Source: Bog-473 sp963763575 (GTDB lineage: Bacteria > Actinomycetota > Acidimicrobiia > Acidimicrobiales > RAAP-2). Taken from it: a stretch of DNA of 64,000 nucleotides. How positions within the stretch are numbered: the stretch's first letter is position 1; each line of letters starts with the position of its first letter. Below, piece by piece: positions 38,040 to 44,672 of this stretch. The position numbers were made by a program, and so were the translations under genes. The notes beneath the pieces were generated by a model. That model was given only the letters and a program-made list of their open reading frames with translations. It did no database searches and was not told the origin of the DNA. Location of the stretch: NCBI GenBank assembly GCA_963763575.1, contig CAVXPD010000018.1, forward strand, positions 186,001 to 250,000. Reading direction: 5' to 3'.

Positions 38040-38262
38040 ATGGCGTTCAAGGGCTGGCCCGACGCCGCGCTGGCCTTCTACGAAGGTCTCGAGGCCGACA
38101 ACTCGAAGGCGTTCTGGCTCGACCACAAGGACGTCTACGAGCGCGACGTCAAGATGCCCATGGAGGCGCTCCTGGCCGAGTTGGCCGGCGAGTTCGGTGA
38201 CTGGCGGCTGTTCCGTCCCTACCGCGACACCCGCTTCAGCCGGGACAACACGCCATTCCGTC
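38040..38262 (+). pseudogene. DUF2461 (TIGR02453) family gene, N-terminal part, cut by an island
   Basis: The first 74 codons read FKGWPDAALAFYEGLEADNSKAFW (in part: FYEGLEADNSKAFW), then KMPMEALLAELAGEFGDWRLFRPYRDTRFSRDNTPFR, a convincing start of a DUF2461 protein. After TPFR the frame runs on into unrelated residues and stops at 38351. Normal family length is over 200 residues. The missing C-terminal part is found 8.3 kb downstream at 46552-46939 in the same orientation, so a single gene was split by inserted DNA. Confidence 0.85.
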
Positions 38263-38367
38263 CGCTAGGTGGCTCTTCGCCGTGCCCGCTGACGGCTAAG
38301 AGTTGTAGTTGTGGCCAGAGAACTCCGATGCTGGCAAGATGGCGAGAGTAAGCGAGGTGGGGTGGCG

Positions 38368-38832
38368 ATGTACCAGACGATCGTGGTCGGGACTGATGGG
38401 TCGGCGGGCGCGAATGTCGCGGTCGACGCGGCGATCGAACTCGCGCGCCTGACCGGAGCACGCTTACATGTTGTGCACGCGCACAAGGTGGTGACGGCGG
38501 CCGCTGCCGCGACCGGGGCCGAGCTCGCAGTGCCGCCGGTTGACATCTTCGAAGTGAACGAGACGATTCATACCGAGGGCCAGCTCATCTGCGACCAGGC
38601 AATCGTCCGCGCTGATGGTGCCGGGGTTCAGGCGGAGGCGCACTGTGTTGGTGGGCAAGCGGGCGAGGAACTGGTGAGAGTCGCTTCCGCCGCCTCCGCC
38701 GACTTGGTGGTGGTCGGTAACCGGGGGATGAGCGGTATGCGCCGTTTCGTGTTGGGCAGCGTTCCAAACAAAGTGGCACATCACTGTCCTACGAGCCTGC
38801 TGATCGTAGACACGTCCCAGACCCGCGCCTGA
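38368..38832 (+). CDS. Universal stress protein, UspA family
   Basis: A 154-residue UspA domain. It begins YQTIVVGTDGSAGANVAVDAA with the nucleotide-binding Asp, and ends GNRGMSGMRRFVLGSVPNKVAHHCPTSLLIV, where the G-x2-G-x9-G-[ST] ATP-binding motif is seen (read as GNRGMSG and LGSVPNKVAHH). Usp proteins of this ATP-binding type are induced in starvation and hypoxia. The ATG at 38368 follows GAGGTGG. This is the first intact gene of the island. Confidence 0.93.
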   Translation: MYQTIVVGTDGSAGANVAVDAAIELARLTGARLHVVHAHKVVTAAAAATGAELAVPPVDIFEVNETIHTEGQLICDQAIVRADGAGVQAEAHCVGGQAGEELVRVASAASADLVVVGNRGMSGMRRFVLGSVPNKVAHHCPTSLLIVDTSQTRA

Positions 38833-39289
38833 AACGATCCCCATCACTCATCGCGCCATCACACATCATGCTGGTGATCGGCCATTTGGAGGATGTTGTT
38901 CCGGCTGGCCGGCGACGGTTACAGTGCCGAACTGTCCCAACCGTCCCGTCAATGTACTCGGACAGGTGGGGCGACATCGGCTGCAAGCGGATGGATAGCG
39001 ACTGTTGACCCAGTCAATCGACCTTCAAGATCGTATTGCACGCACGTCGTCCCGAACGGCAGGTACGTCGGGAGTGGCCGCGTTCAGCGCAAAGGCGACT
39101 CCAATTATGGCAAGGGCAATCAGGCTGCGGGCGAGCCGGGGAACGAATCCCGGTCTGTCGGACCTGTGACACGTTCCACATTCCGGCCATGGCTTGCTGG
39201 ACGGTCTGTGTGACGCCCTGCGGGCCATAGCCGAGCGCCAAGAAGGCCACCAAAAAGAAGAAGGCGGCGTCCGCCGGACGCTGAAGTTG
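38833..39289. other. Gap with decayed coding traces
   Basis: No intact gene. On the minus strand two overlapping frames look like parts of one small membrane protein: AAFFFLVAFLALGYGPQGVTQ (39165-39270, in part) and, one frame over, RLARSLIALAIIGVAFALNA (39060-39125, in part). A frameshift between them, or loss of the start, would explain this. The traces lie downstream of DUF4235 on the same strand. Confidence 0.4.
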
Positions 39290-39649
39290 CTAGGCCGCGG
39301 TGGACTCGACGAGTCCGGGTTCTGGTGGTGGCTCGTGAACAGCTGCCTCCCATACCGCAGCAGCCGTACGCACTGCCAGGAGCCGGGCCACACCGACGCC
39401 GACACCCGTTGCGATCGCCCAGCTCAGAGCGTCCGCCCAGGAGGAGCGGCGGTCTGCAGGGACCTTCGGCGGCGTTGAACCGCGCACCGCCTTCCAGATG
39501 ACCTCAATGACACGTCGGGTAGCGAGCCCTGCGAGAGCTCCCAGTCCGACGGTGACTGCCTTCCAGCCGTATTTCTTGGCGTTGCCTTTTACATTCACGA
39601 CAACTCTTTTCGCTTCAGCTTCCGGGCCGGCGTCCTTGCGATCAGTCAT
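39290..39649 (-). CDS. DUF4235 family membrane protein
   Basis: A 119-residue protein of the DUF4235 family. After a charged N-terminus come two hydrophobic segments, KAVTVGLGALAGLATRRVIEVIW near residue 32 and SWADALSWAIATGVGVGVARLLA near 70, with a charged TPPKVPADRR linker. Genes of this family accompany DUF3618 and phage-holin-like proteins in actinobacteria and are of unknown function. The ATG at 39649 has a strong AGGAGG site. Confidence 0.85.
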   Translation of the reverse strand: MTDRKDAGPEAEAKRVVVNVKGNAKKYGWKAVTVGLGALAGLATRRVIEVIWKAVRGSTPPKVPADRRSSWADALSWAIATGVGVGVARLLAVRTAAAVWEAAVHEPPPEPGLVESTAA

Positions 39650-39849
39650 CTTCCTCCTGTTGCTTTTTCCAGTGTCTTGTTCTTCTGCAGTCCACTGTTC
39701 GTACTCATCCCGCGTTCGGCGAACATGAAAACTCGCAAAACGCAGAGGAGAGAGCCCCCATCCGATCGGTACTGGAGAAAGCCCCGAATCGTGATCGGTG
39801 ATGGAGGCGCTCCTTTGCTCCGTCAATATCCGGGTAGGGGATTTGGAAA

Positions 39850-39869
39850 ACTCACCCGATCGGGTGATT
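39850..39869. promoter_or_regulatory. Island palindrome, copy 1
   Basis: A perfect 14-bp palindrome, CACCCGATCGGGTG (39853-39866), inside a 20-bp site differing by one base from the consensus AATCRCCCGATCGGGYGATT. It lies 200 bp from the DUF4235 start. Confidence 0.6.
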
Positions 39870-40469
39870 GTTCGCGGAATCGGAACGGTGAAGAATCCTG
39901 ATCGACGGTGCCCAACCCGACTAGGGAGGACGGCATCCGCTCGGCGCCCTTTCGAGGGCGCCGAGCCGCGTGGGGGGCGCAAAGCGGTTATTGAGGTCAT
40001 TTTTGATCCCCTGCTTGATGAGCTGCCGCGGACGTTGGCCTCGCCGAACCGATTGATGCAGGTATCGCAACGGCAATGTTGGGGTGTCTCGCTCAAAGGG
40101 GCGTCGTTCACTGCCCCGAGACAGAACTAGGCCACACCGGGTGAGTGACTGCTCCACGTTGGCGATGTGCCACCCAGAGGCATCTACTCGCATCCGGATC
40201 AGGACCGCCTCTGGGTCTCTATGTCGATGTACAAATCAGTCATGTCCCCAAGGTTGACTGCCCGTCCGTCTGAGCGACCAAACTCCTTGACGCAGTCAGT
40301 CTCTCGGGTGTTCCGGAGCGGGTTTGCAAACGCGGAACAGCCCCGCCAATGCGACAGGGAGCTCGCTCCGAAGCTTCGTCGACGCGTCAGAGTTGTTGGC
40401 GTACCATCGCGTGTGAAGTCTGCGACTTGGGCAATTCGCTGGTTCTCGTGTTAGGAGGCGCGACGCGAA

Positions 40470-40575
40470 GCGGCCACCGAATGGAGGTGGAGATGGCCGC
40501 AACGCCCCTGGGGTCGGGCGCCGGTCGCTTCGCCCGACGCGGAGCGGGGCTCCCCACCCGAGGGGGAGCCGCTCC
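40470..40575 (+). ncRNA. Candidate structured RNA: consecutive strong hairpins
   Basis: Four stems follow one another: GCGGCCA/TGGCCGC (40470-40500), CCCC/GGGG within 40504-40512, GTCGGGCG/CGCCCGAC with a ten-base loop (40513-40538), and a 13-bp stem with a two-base bulge, GGAGCGG(GG)CTCCCC/GGGGAGCCGCTCC (40541-40575). None lies in a credible gene. They could be a small RNA, a leader of DUF4177, or a stack of terminators. Confidence 0.35.
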
Positions 40576-40647
40576 ACGCACACCACCGACGACGTGACTG
40601 ACGTAGTCGAGTGCACCACGACTATGCCTATTGGGCACGTCCCTCAC

Positions 40648-40667
40648 AATCGCCCGATCGGGTGATT
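40648..40667. promoter_or_regulatory. Island palindrome, copy 2, upstream of DUF4177
   Basis: AATCGCCCGATCGGGTGATT, a 20-bp palindrome with one non-complementary pair, ends 34 bp before the DUF4177 start codon. Confidence 0.7.
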
Positions 40668-40701
40668 ACAACTCGCACATAGGCGCCTACGATCGCGGTC
40701 G

Positions 40702-40884
40702 ATGGCTTCTCAATGGGAGTACAAGCTGGAGGAGCTGCGTCCCGAGGCGAGCACCTTCGCTCAGTCCCTCAACGATGAGGGCGGACAGGGCTGGGAACTC
40801 GTGACGGTGGTGGGACTCAGTGCCGACGACGTGCAACACCTGGTCTTCCGGCGGGAGCTCGCGAATCCGACCTGGGAGCGGTAG
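40702..40884 (+). CDS. DUF4177 family small protein
   Basis: A 60-residue protein with the DUF4177 pattern: an opening QWEYKLEEL, a central LNDEGGQGWELVTVVG and a final strand HLVFRREL. The function is unknown; such proteins are thought to be small alpha/beta folds. The gene lies just downstream of palindrome copy 2, at almost the same spacing as the response regulator from copy 3. Confidence 0.8.
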   Translation: MASQWEYKLEELRPEASTFAQSLNDEGGQGWELVTVVGLSADDVQHLVFRRELANPTWER

Positions 40885-41012
40885 GGGAGTAACGCCGCCG
40901 GCCGAACTCCCTGAGCCCCGTAAGCCCGTCAGTGAGAAGGTCTGTGGTGCCCCAAGCCGGCAGCGAGCACATTGAGCCCAGAGCCCGCTCGATATCGGCA
41001 TCTCCCGGTCGG

Positions 41013-41274
41013 TCAGCCGATGGATAGCTGTGCCCCGAACTCCTTGGGATCGAAGTAGTCAGGCCGGCCGGTGATGACTCCGTTGTGAACCTCAAAGACG
41101 CCTACAAGCCTCAAGCCCACCGTCTTTCCGCTCAACCTCAGGTATTCGACCCGTTCGGTCATCACAACTGCGCCATCAGACAGTAGGTGGCGAATGTCGG
41201 CCTCCACCTCGCCGCCCAGGATCATCATCCCGGCGAGGTCGGCCACGATGGCTTCTCGTCCGTGGACTGCGAAT
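41013..41274 (-). pseudogene. Limonene-1,2-epoxide hydrolase/SnoaL-like gene, C-terminal fragment
   Basis: About 87 codons match the end of the LEH/NTF2-like fold: VHGREAIVADLAGMM, VMTERVEYLRLSGKTVGLRLVG (in part: ERVEYLRLSGK), and VFEVHNGVITGRPDYFDPKEF. The first third of the family, which would hold the N-terminal helices, is missing. Upstream the frame runs into unrelated Pro/Arg-rich residues, and no start codon sits near the homology. It is a truncated remnant within the island. Confidence 0.6.
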
Positions 41275-41454
41275 GACTTACAGCGCCCAACTGCAGGCGA
41301 CGCACTGTCTCGAGGCGCCGGCGTCGACGGGGCGGTGGTTCTTTCCCAGCGGCGACCAGTGGTGACGGTTGTGGGCTTGTCCAGCGCACCTGGACGGGCT
41401 GACGGGCCTCGGTAGTTCGGGAGTTCTCGGCCACAGACCTGAGCAACCAACGGT

Positions 41455-42105
41455 TCAGTCGACGGGCTTGGTTTGACGGTGATAGTCGCCGAGGATCCCT
41501 TGCCCAGCAAAGGAAGCGGCTTGTGCGCGGTTACGAATGCCAAGCTTGGCGTACAGGCTCTGAAGCTGGGTCTTGATCGTGTTCTCACTGACGTAAAGAT
41601 GGTTGCCCAGCTCGCGGTTCGTCATGCCCGTCGGCATCAGGGAGAGAAGCTCGCTTTCGCGTTCAGTAAGGCCGATATCGCGCCCCGGCCATCGCAGCGC
41701 CTCATCGATCTGCGCGTGTTGAGACCTTTGGGTCAAAACGACACGGTCTCCCCTTGCGGCAGCCTTGATGCCGTCAATGATCTGTTGCCGTGGCACCGCC
41801 TTCGAGATAAATCCTTGGGCACCGGCATGCATGGCACTGCGCACCGCCTGAGGCCGATCGGAAAAGCTAAAGACCACGATCGCCCCGTTAGTGGAGTCGG
41901 CGCCAAGAGAGCGCACTCTTTCGCCGAGGAATCCGAGCTCTCCGTAGGTGTCCATCAGCGTGACATCGACTCGTCGCCTCGGCCTCTTCCGAACATCGAT
42001 TTCAATGACCTGGATCTCAGGCTCACTGGACTTGAGGAGGGCACGTAGGCCCTCAAGGACGATCATGTAGTCATCGACGAGCGCGACTCGGATCGGCTTG
42101 GGCAC
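41455..42105 (-). CDS. LuxR/NarL-type response regulator
   Basis: A 216-residue two-domain regulator. The receiver domain (1-125) has the acidic pair D11-D12 in VALVDDYMIV, the phosphoacceptor candidate D52 in TLMDTYGE, and the conserved Lys in GFISKAVP near 103. The output domain (about 145-205) is a LuxR helix-turn-helix: LTERESELLSLM, MTNRELGNHLYVSENTIKTQ (in part: NRELGNHLYVSENTIK) and LYAKLGIRNRAQA. No sensor kinase is in the island, so the kinase partner lies elsewhere. Palindrome copy 3 lies 35 bp before its start, suggesting autoregulation. Confidence 0.92.
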   Translation of the reverse strand: MPKPIRVALVDDYMIVLEGLRALLKSSEPEIQVIEIDVRKRPRRRVDVTLMDTYGELGFLGERVRSLGADSTNGAIVVFSFSDRPQAVRSAMHAGAQGFISKAVPRQQIIDGIKAAARGDRVVLTQRSQHAQIDEALRWPGRDIGLTERESELLSLMPTGMTNRELGNHLYVSENTIKTQLQSLYAKLGIRNRAQAASFAGQGILGDYHRQTKPVD

Positions 42106-42140
42106 GGCTTCACTCTACGAGTGAGCGTCTCGGCCCTGAG

Positions 42141-42160
42141 AATCACCCGATCGGGCGATT
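42141..42160. promoter_or_regulatory. Island palindrome, copy 3, upstream of the response regulator
   Basis: AATCACCCGATCGGGCGATT begins 36 bp upstream of the response regulator ATG (minus strand) and also faces the divergent small gene at 42362. It differs from copy 2 only by exchange of the two variable bases. Confidence 0.7.
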
Positions 42161-42361
42161 GATCGAGGAGGTCTTCTCGGGACAAGCTGTCGCAGCGGTA
42201 AATCGTAGATGAAACAGACGAAATCGGAATTCGCACACACGGGGCGGGCCACAAAGGCGGACGCATCAAAGAGACAGCCTTCTCGAGGAGTTCGTTCTTC
42301 GCACCCCTGTGCGAGGGCATTGCCGCCTTCTTTGCGGTCAGGGTTTGGTGGGAGGCACGTG

Positions 42362-42556
42362 ATGGATGCCCCTTCTGACGTTACGTCTCTGATGTTACGT
42401 CTGACGACATTCATGGAGGTCGAATCTTCGCCCTCGGCGGAGAGCCTGATGCATCTACTTCGCCGATACAACGAAGTCTTCAACGAGACCGAGGACGAGG
42501 CATGTTCGGACCTCTTTTCTCGCTTGGTGCAGGACCCAACCACACGAGCGGGGTAA
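42362..42556 (+). CDS. Hypothetical 64-residue protein
   Basis: No family recognised. The protein is acidic and helical in character (SLMLRLTTFMEVESSPSAESLMHLLRRYN; core SAESLMHLLRRYNEVF) with a DLFSRL segment near the end. A GGAGG site six bases before ATG supports translation. It is divergent from the response regulator, with palindrome copy 3 between them. Confidence 0.5.
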   Translation: MDAPSDVTSLMLRLTTFMEVESSPSAESLMHLLRRYNEVFNETEDEACSDLFSRLVQDPTTRAG

Positions 42557-42678
42557 ACGTCACTCAGGTCACACTAAGGAATCATTTCGATACGCTGATT
42601 TTCCGCGCCAGAAGGATGTACCCGTTTCACGGCAATTCACGCGGGTATGACAGTTGCGTTCTGATAGGAGGTTACAAA

Positions 42679-42933
42679 ATGGTTGGAGCTGGAGGACTTG
42701 TGGCGAGCATCATCGCCTTTGCGGTAGGTGCCATTCTTGATTATGCCGTGACGGTGAGCTCTGATCAGCACGGATTCAACGTAAACAAGGTGGGCGTCAT
42801 CTTGATGATCGTCGGCGTCGTCGGTGCGGTCTTGTCACTCATCGCGATGATCGTGTCCAATACGCGCCGCCGTCGGACGGTGGTTGACGATGGGCAGGGA
42901 AATGTCGTGCGCCGAGTTGATTCGACGTACTAG
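42679..42933 (+). CDS. DUF6458 family two-span membrane protein
   Basis: An 84-residue protein with two hydrophobic helices, GLVASIIAFAVGAILDYAVTV (residues about 6-26) and VGVILMIVGVVGAVLSLIAMIV (about 38-60), and a basic, Arg-rich tail ending in RRVDSTY. The VNKVGVILMIVG stretch is the hallmark of DUF6458. Function unknown, often found with stress genes. AGGAGG precedes the ATG. Confidence 0.8.
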   Translation: MVGAGGLVASIIAFAVGAILDYAVTVSSDQHGFNVNKVGVILMIVGVVGAVLSLIAMIVSNTRRRRTVVDDGQGNVVRRVDSTY

Positions 42934-42953
42934 ATGAGCGCTCCCATTTCGCG

Positions 42954-42967
42954 GCCCTGATCAGGGC
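42954..42967. terminator. Palindrome between DUF6458 and CsbD genes
   Basis: GCCCTGATCAGGGC is a perfect 14-bp palindrome 20 bp past the DUF6458 stop and 37 bp before the CsbD start. It could be a terminator stem or an operator. Confidence 0.35.
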
Positions 42968-43004
42968 GTATTCGAAGATCCATCCCGACAACGAAAGGAA
43001 TCTC

Positions 43005-43178
43005 ATGGCAACGGTCGACAAGGCCAAGAACAAAGTTCAAGAGGCAAAAGGTGATCTCGAGGAGGCTGCTGGAAAGGCCACCAACGACCGATCACGGCAA
43101 GTTAAGGGTAAGAAAGAAAAGGCCTCTGGCAACTTGAAGCAGGCCGGAGAAAAAGTCAAGGACGCATTCGGGAAGTAG
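43005..43178 (+). CDS. CsbD family stress protein
   Basis: A 57-residue, highly charged helical protein: KAKNKVQEAKGDLEEAAGKA then LKQAGEKVKDAFGK. CsbD-type proteins are induced by general stress and are of unknown biochemical role. An AAAGGA site is before the ATG. A decayed second copy of the C-terminal part lies at 43457-43558. Confidence 0.9.
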   Translation: MATVDKAKNKVQEAKGDLEEAAGKATNDRSRQVKGKKEKASGNLKQAGEKVKDAFGK

Positions 43179-43288
43179 TTCCGTTCAGCGCTCTGCCGTC
43201 TCGATGTGAGTCGCGGCGGGCACCATTCAGTTGGTCTCGATAAGCGTGTCCCAAATGTGGCACCTGAAGATGGATAAGGACAACGATC

Positions 43289-43450
43289 ATGGCAATAATC
43301 TTGCTGGCTCTTTTGGTATTGATTCTCTTCGGCGCCGGATTTGCGATTCACTTGTTGTGGATTGCTGCTGTCGTCTTGGCGATCGTGTGGGTTGCGAGTT
43401 TCGCTCTGAGCCGCGGGGAAGGTGCCAGCCGCAGGTCTCTCCGTCGGTGA
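43289..43450 (+). CDS. Hydrophobic Lmo0937/DUF5670-like small membrane protein
   Basis: A 53-residue protein with two close hydrophobic helices, IILLALLVLILFGAGFAIHL and LLWIAAVVLAIVWVASFAL, followed by a basic tail. It resembles the small hydrophobic proteins of the lmo0937/DUF5670 type, which accompany CsbD in stress gene blocks. It was too short to be noticed by length alone; the CsbD neighbour and the clean helix pattern support it. Confidence 0.65.
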   Translation: MAIILLALLVLILFGAGFAIHLLWIAAVVLAIVWVASFALSRGEGASRRSLRR

Positions 43451-43456
43451 GAGATT

Positions 43457-43558
43457 GAACCGGCGAGACGGCAAGATGCAAGGACCTTGAAGCAGCAAGT
43501 TGCAAGGACCTTGAAGCGGGCGGGCGGAGAAAAGGTCAAGGACGCCATCAAGGAGTAG
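43457..43558 (+). pseudogene. Decayed CsbD gene fragment with internal 24-bp repeat
   Basis: An open frame without start codon ends LKRAGGEKVKDAIKE, close to the intact CsbD C-terminus LKQAGEKVKDAFGK. A 16-base segment, GCAAGGACCTTGAAGC, is duplicated in frame at 43478 and 43502 (24-bp period). Confidence 0.6.
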
Positions 43559-43771
43559 TCGTTGCTGCGTCGGCAACCTTGCAAACGGGCTGGGCGGGCA
43601 GCCCAGGCGAAAGGGACCGTGTGTAGCTGTCCGAGTGCACGTCCATGGGACATCAGGATTTTTTGCTCCGTTTCTGCTGATGTTTCGCTACCCCGACCGA
43701 ACGGGGTGACGGGTAGCCGTCCGCACTCAGGCAGCGCCGGCCCCGTCGGCCGCAATGGCAGGAAGGTCAAC

Positions 43772-44146
43772 ATGAACGAAGATCAAGGACAAGCGAAGTG
43801 GAATGCCGCCGAATGGCACGGCAAGATGCTCGTCGATCGAAACGGTGAAAGGATCGGCAAGCTGCAGGATGTCTACGTGGACATCGAGACAGACGAGCCG
43901 CAGTTTGCCACGGTGAAGGAAGGCTTTATCGGCCGCCATTTGACCTTTGTGCCGATGAATGGAATCCATGTCGGCCCCGATGACCTTCAGGTCGAAGTGA
44001 CCAAAGAGCAAGTGCGGTCTGCGCCTGACATCGAGGTGCATGGCGACGAGCTGTCTCAGGACGATGAGTCCGTCCTGTATCACCACTTTGAGCAGAACTA
44101 CACGCCACCCGACACCGAGAGTGGTCGTCGGCTCGCCCGTCGCTGA
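43772..44146 (+). CDS. PRC-barrel domain protein
   Basis: A 124-residue protein. Residues about 14-85 form a PRC-barrel: WHGKMLVDRNGERIGKLQDVYVD (in part: DRNGERIGKLQDVYVD) then EPQFATVKEGFIGRHLTFVPM and GPDDLQVEVTKEQV. The C-terminal 35 residues are acidic then basic. PRC-barrels mediate protein contacts or RNA processing; in stress islands they are of unknown role. GGAAGG precedes the ATG. Confidence 0.88.
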   Translation: MNEDQGQAKWNAAEWHGKMLVDRNGERIGKLQDVYVDIETDEPQFATVKEGFIGRHLTFVPMNGIHVGPDDLQVEVTKEQVRSAPDIEVHGDELSQDDESVLYHHFEQNYTPPDTESGRRLARR

Positions 44147-44248
44147 GTGATGGCGTGGAACGCACTGTCTCTCGGGATGTGCTGAGTAGATGGTGATCTG
44201 AGCGGTCAGTACGAGCCAGGGTTAGTCACAAGCGGAGGAGGGCACAAG

Positions 44249-44575
44249 ATGCCGCAGCGGGCGTGGAGCGCCAAACGAGAGCGTCAATATGAGCACGTGA
44301 AGGCCGGTCTGAAGCGACGAGGTGACACGGAGCAGTTGGCTGAGGAGATCGCCGCCAGAACCGTGAACAAGGAGCGCGCGAGGGCGGGTGAGGCGAAGCA
44401 GTCGAGTTCGACCTCGACTCGGGATATCTCCTCGGGGCGGCGTGGGGGTCTGCGCTCGCACCGAGGCGCTGGGGGACGGACCAAGGATCAGCTCTATCAA
44501 GACGCCAAGCGCAAAGGTGTCCATGGACGCTCCAAGATGACGAAGGCAGAGCTCGAACGGGCTGTGAATCGATGA
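44249..44575 (+). CDS. KsbA/plasmid-stabilisation-type protein with SAP/Rho-N-like C-terminus
   Basis: A 108-residue basic protein. The N-terminal AWSAKRERQYEHVKAGLKRRG and EEIAARTVNKERARAGEA are the signature of actinobacterial proteins annotated as plasmid stabilisation protein or KsbA. The C-terminal GRTKDQLYQDAKRKGVHGRSKMTKAELERAV looks like a SAP/Rho N-terminal helix-extended-loop-helix (in part: LYQDAKRKGVHGRSKMTKAE), a nucleic-acid-binding element. No toxin partner is nearby, so a stabilisation role is unproven. Confidence 0.78.
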   Translation: MPQRAWSAKRERQYEHVKAGLKRRGDTEQLAEEIAARTVNKERARAGEAKQSSSTSTRDISSGRRGGLRSHRGAGGRTKDQLYQDAKRKGVHGRSKMTKAELERAVNR

Positions 44576-44672
44576 ACACCAGGGCACCGCAATCGAGCAC
44601 TGTGAGGTTGTCGATGGACGACTTCTGGGGTCATGGAGTCACGCCCGATCGCCCGGAAAGGTAACGGTCCTC

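Larger units (their letters stand above)
39650..40701. other. Intergenic region of 1.05 kb with palindromes and hairpins
   Basis: No reading frame here looks real. It contains palindrome copy 1 (39850-39869), a perfect 10-bp inverted repeat ACCCAGAGGC/GCCTCTGGGT (40172-40181 with 40207-40216), the hairpin cluster at 40470-40575 and palindrome copy 2 (40648-40667). It separates the minus-strand DUF4235 gene from the plus-strand DUF4177 gene. Confidence 0.6.

Noticed and set aside
39798..40130. Plus-strand frame of 110 codons in the island gap
   Set aside because: It spans the palindrome, has no ribosome site, and composition is not protein-like.
44641..44657. A fourth copy of the island palindrome at the CYTH-CHAD gene
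   Set aside because: Only ten bases, CGCCCGATCG, match; the right half is lost. It is mentioned only as a partial site.
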